From Betaproteobacteria bacterium (GTDB taxonomy: Bacteria > Pseudomonadota > Gammaproteobacteria > Burkholderiales > SG8-39), in NCBI GenBank assembly GCA_012274205.1, contig JAAOZY010000003.1, positions 1 to 14,426 of the forward strand: 14,426 nt of DNA. The letters run 5' to 3'. The position numbers were made by a program, and so were the translations under genes. The first letter of the stretch is position 1, and the number at the start of each line of letters is the position of its first letter. Shown piece by piece: positions 14,317 through 14,426 of this stretch. Below the pieces are notes generated by a model that saw nothing but the letters and a program-made list of their open reading frames with translations, ran no database searches and was not told where the DNA came from.

Positions 14317-14408
14317 ATGCAATGGGGATGCGACCGGCCGCGATTGCCGCCGGACGCCGACAGTGGCTCAGTATGAATGATGACGACCGGACGGAGGCGG
14401 CGGAATGA
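14295..14408 (+). CDS. Possible 37-codon mini-ORF after livM
   Basis: ATG 14295 overlaps the livM stop (ATGA). It reads MSREQGPHAMGMRPAAIAAG and so on for 37 codons, then ends EAAE-stop at 14406-14408. Its stop again overlaps an ATG (14405) that begins the same MSREQGP sequence. The second ATG has a good GGAGG site (14393-14397, 7-nt spacing); the first has only a G-run. The likely real start of the next gene (probably livG) is therefore 14405, with this mini-ORF as a coupling leader or a duplication scar. There is no similarity to any known family. The arrangement parallels the boxA leader ORF. Confidence 0.35.
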   Translation: MSREQGPHAMGMRPAAIAAGRRQWLSMNDDDRTEAAE

Positions 14409-14426
14409 GCAGGGAGCAGGGGCCCC
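14396..14426 (+). repeat. Direct repeat copy 2, at the window end
   Basis: Exact match to 14286-14316. It contains ATG 14405 with a GGAGG site straddling its left boundary, the probable start of the gene following livM. Only about seven codons of that gene (MSREQGP) lie in the window, so its product cannot be named from sequence. Confidence 0.95.

Overview
This is a GC-rich proteobacterial window, most likely betaproteobacterial (Rhodocyclales or Burkholderiales type). It is dominated by an aerobic benzoate catabolism locus of the box (benzoyl-CoA oxidation) type. The assignment rests on recognising BoxA, BoxB, BoxC, BoxR and benzoate-CoA ligase together in one place. No tRNA, rRNA, CRISPR array, insertion sequence or phage gene was seen.

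Layout. Positions 1-1229 (minus strand) hold a crotonase-fold protein and the first 176 codons of selO, which runs off the left edge. Positions 1279-1890 (plus) hold a small TRIC/UPF0126 membrane protein. Positions 1936-7435 (minus) hold boxR-boxC-boxB-boxA. Positions 7582-14298 (plus) hold a substrate-binding protein, a DUF4863 protein, benzoate-CoA ligase, a second substrate-binding protein and the two permeases livH and livM. The ATPase genes (livG, livF) and an aldehyde dehydrogenase (boxD) are not inside the window and would be expected further right or elsewhere.

How it works together. The ABC system probably imports benzoate or a related aromatic acid. The ligase makes benzoyl-CoA. BoxA (reductase) and BoxB (diiron epoxidase) make 2,3-epoxybenzoyl-CoA, and BoxC opens the ring with loss of formate. 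BoxR, an XRE regulator fused to a shikimate-kinase-like domain, is expected to sense benzoyl-CoA. The gap between boxR and the first transport gene (7436-7581) carries two identical 12-bp palindromes, GCATTATAATGC, 30 bp apart. One sits at the exact centre of a larger dyad that supplies two mirror-image promoters sharing a single -10 palindrome.

The most unusual signals are two gene junctions (boxB/boxA, and livM/the next gene) where the start of the downstream gene is duplicated 110 bp upstream. In each case this creates a 35-37 codon mini-ORF whose stop lies at or within 8 bp of the downstream start codon. At boxA the repeated 45 bp is exactly the first 15 codons, and its two mismatches are both synonymous.
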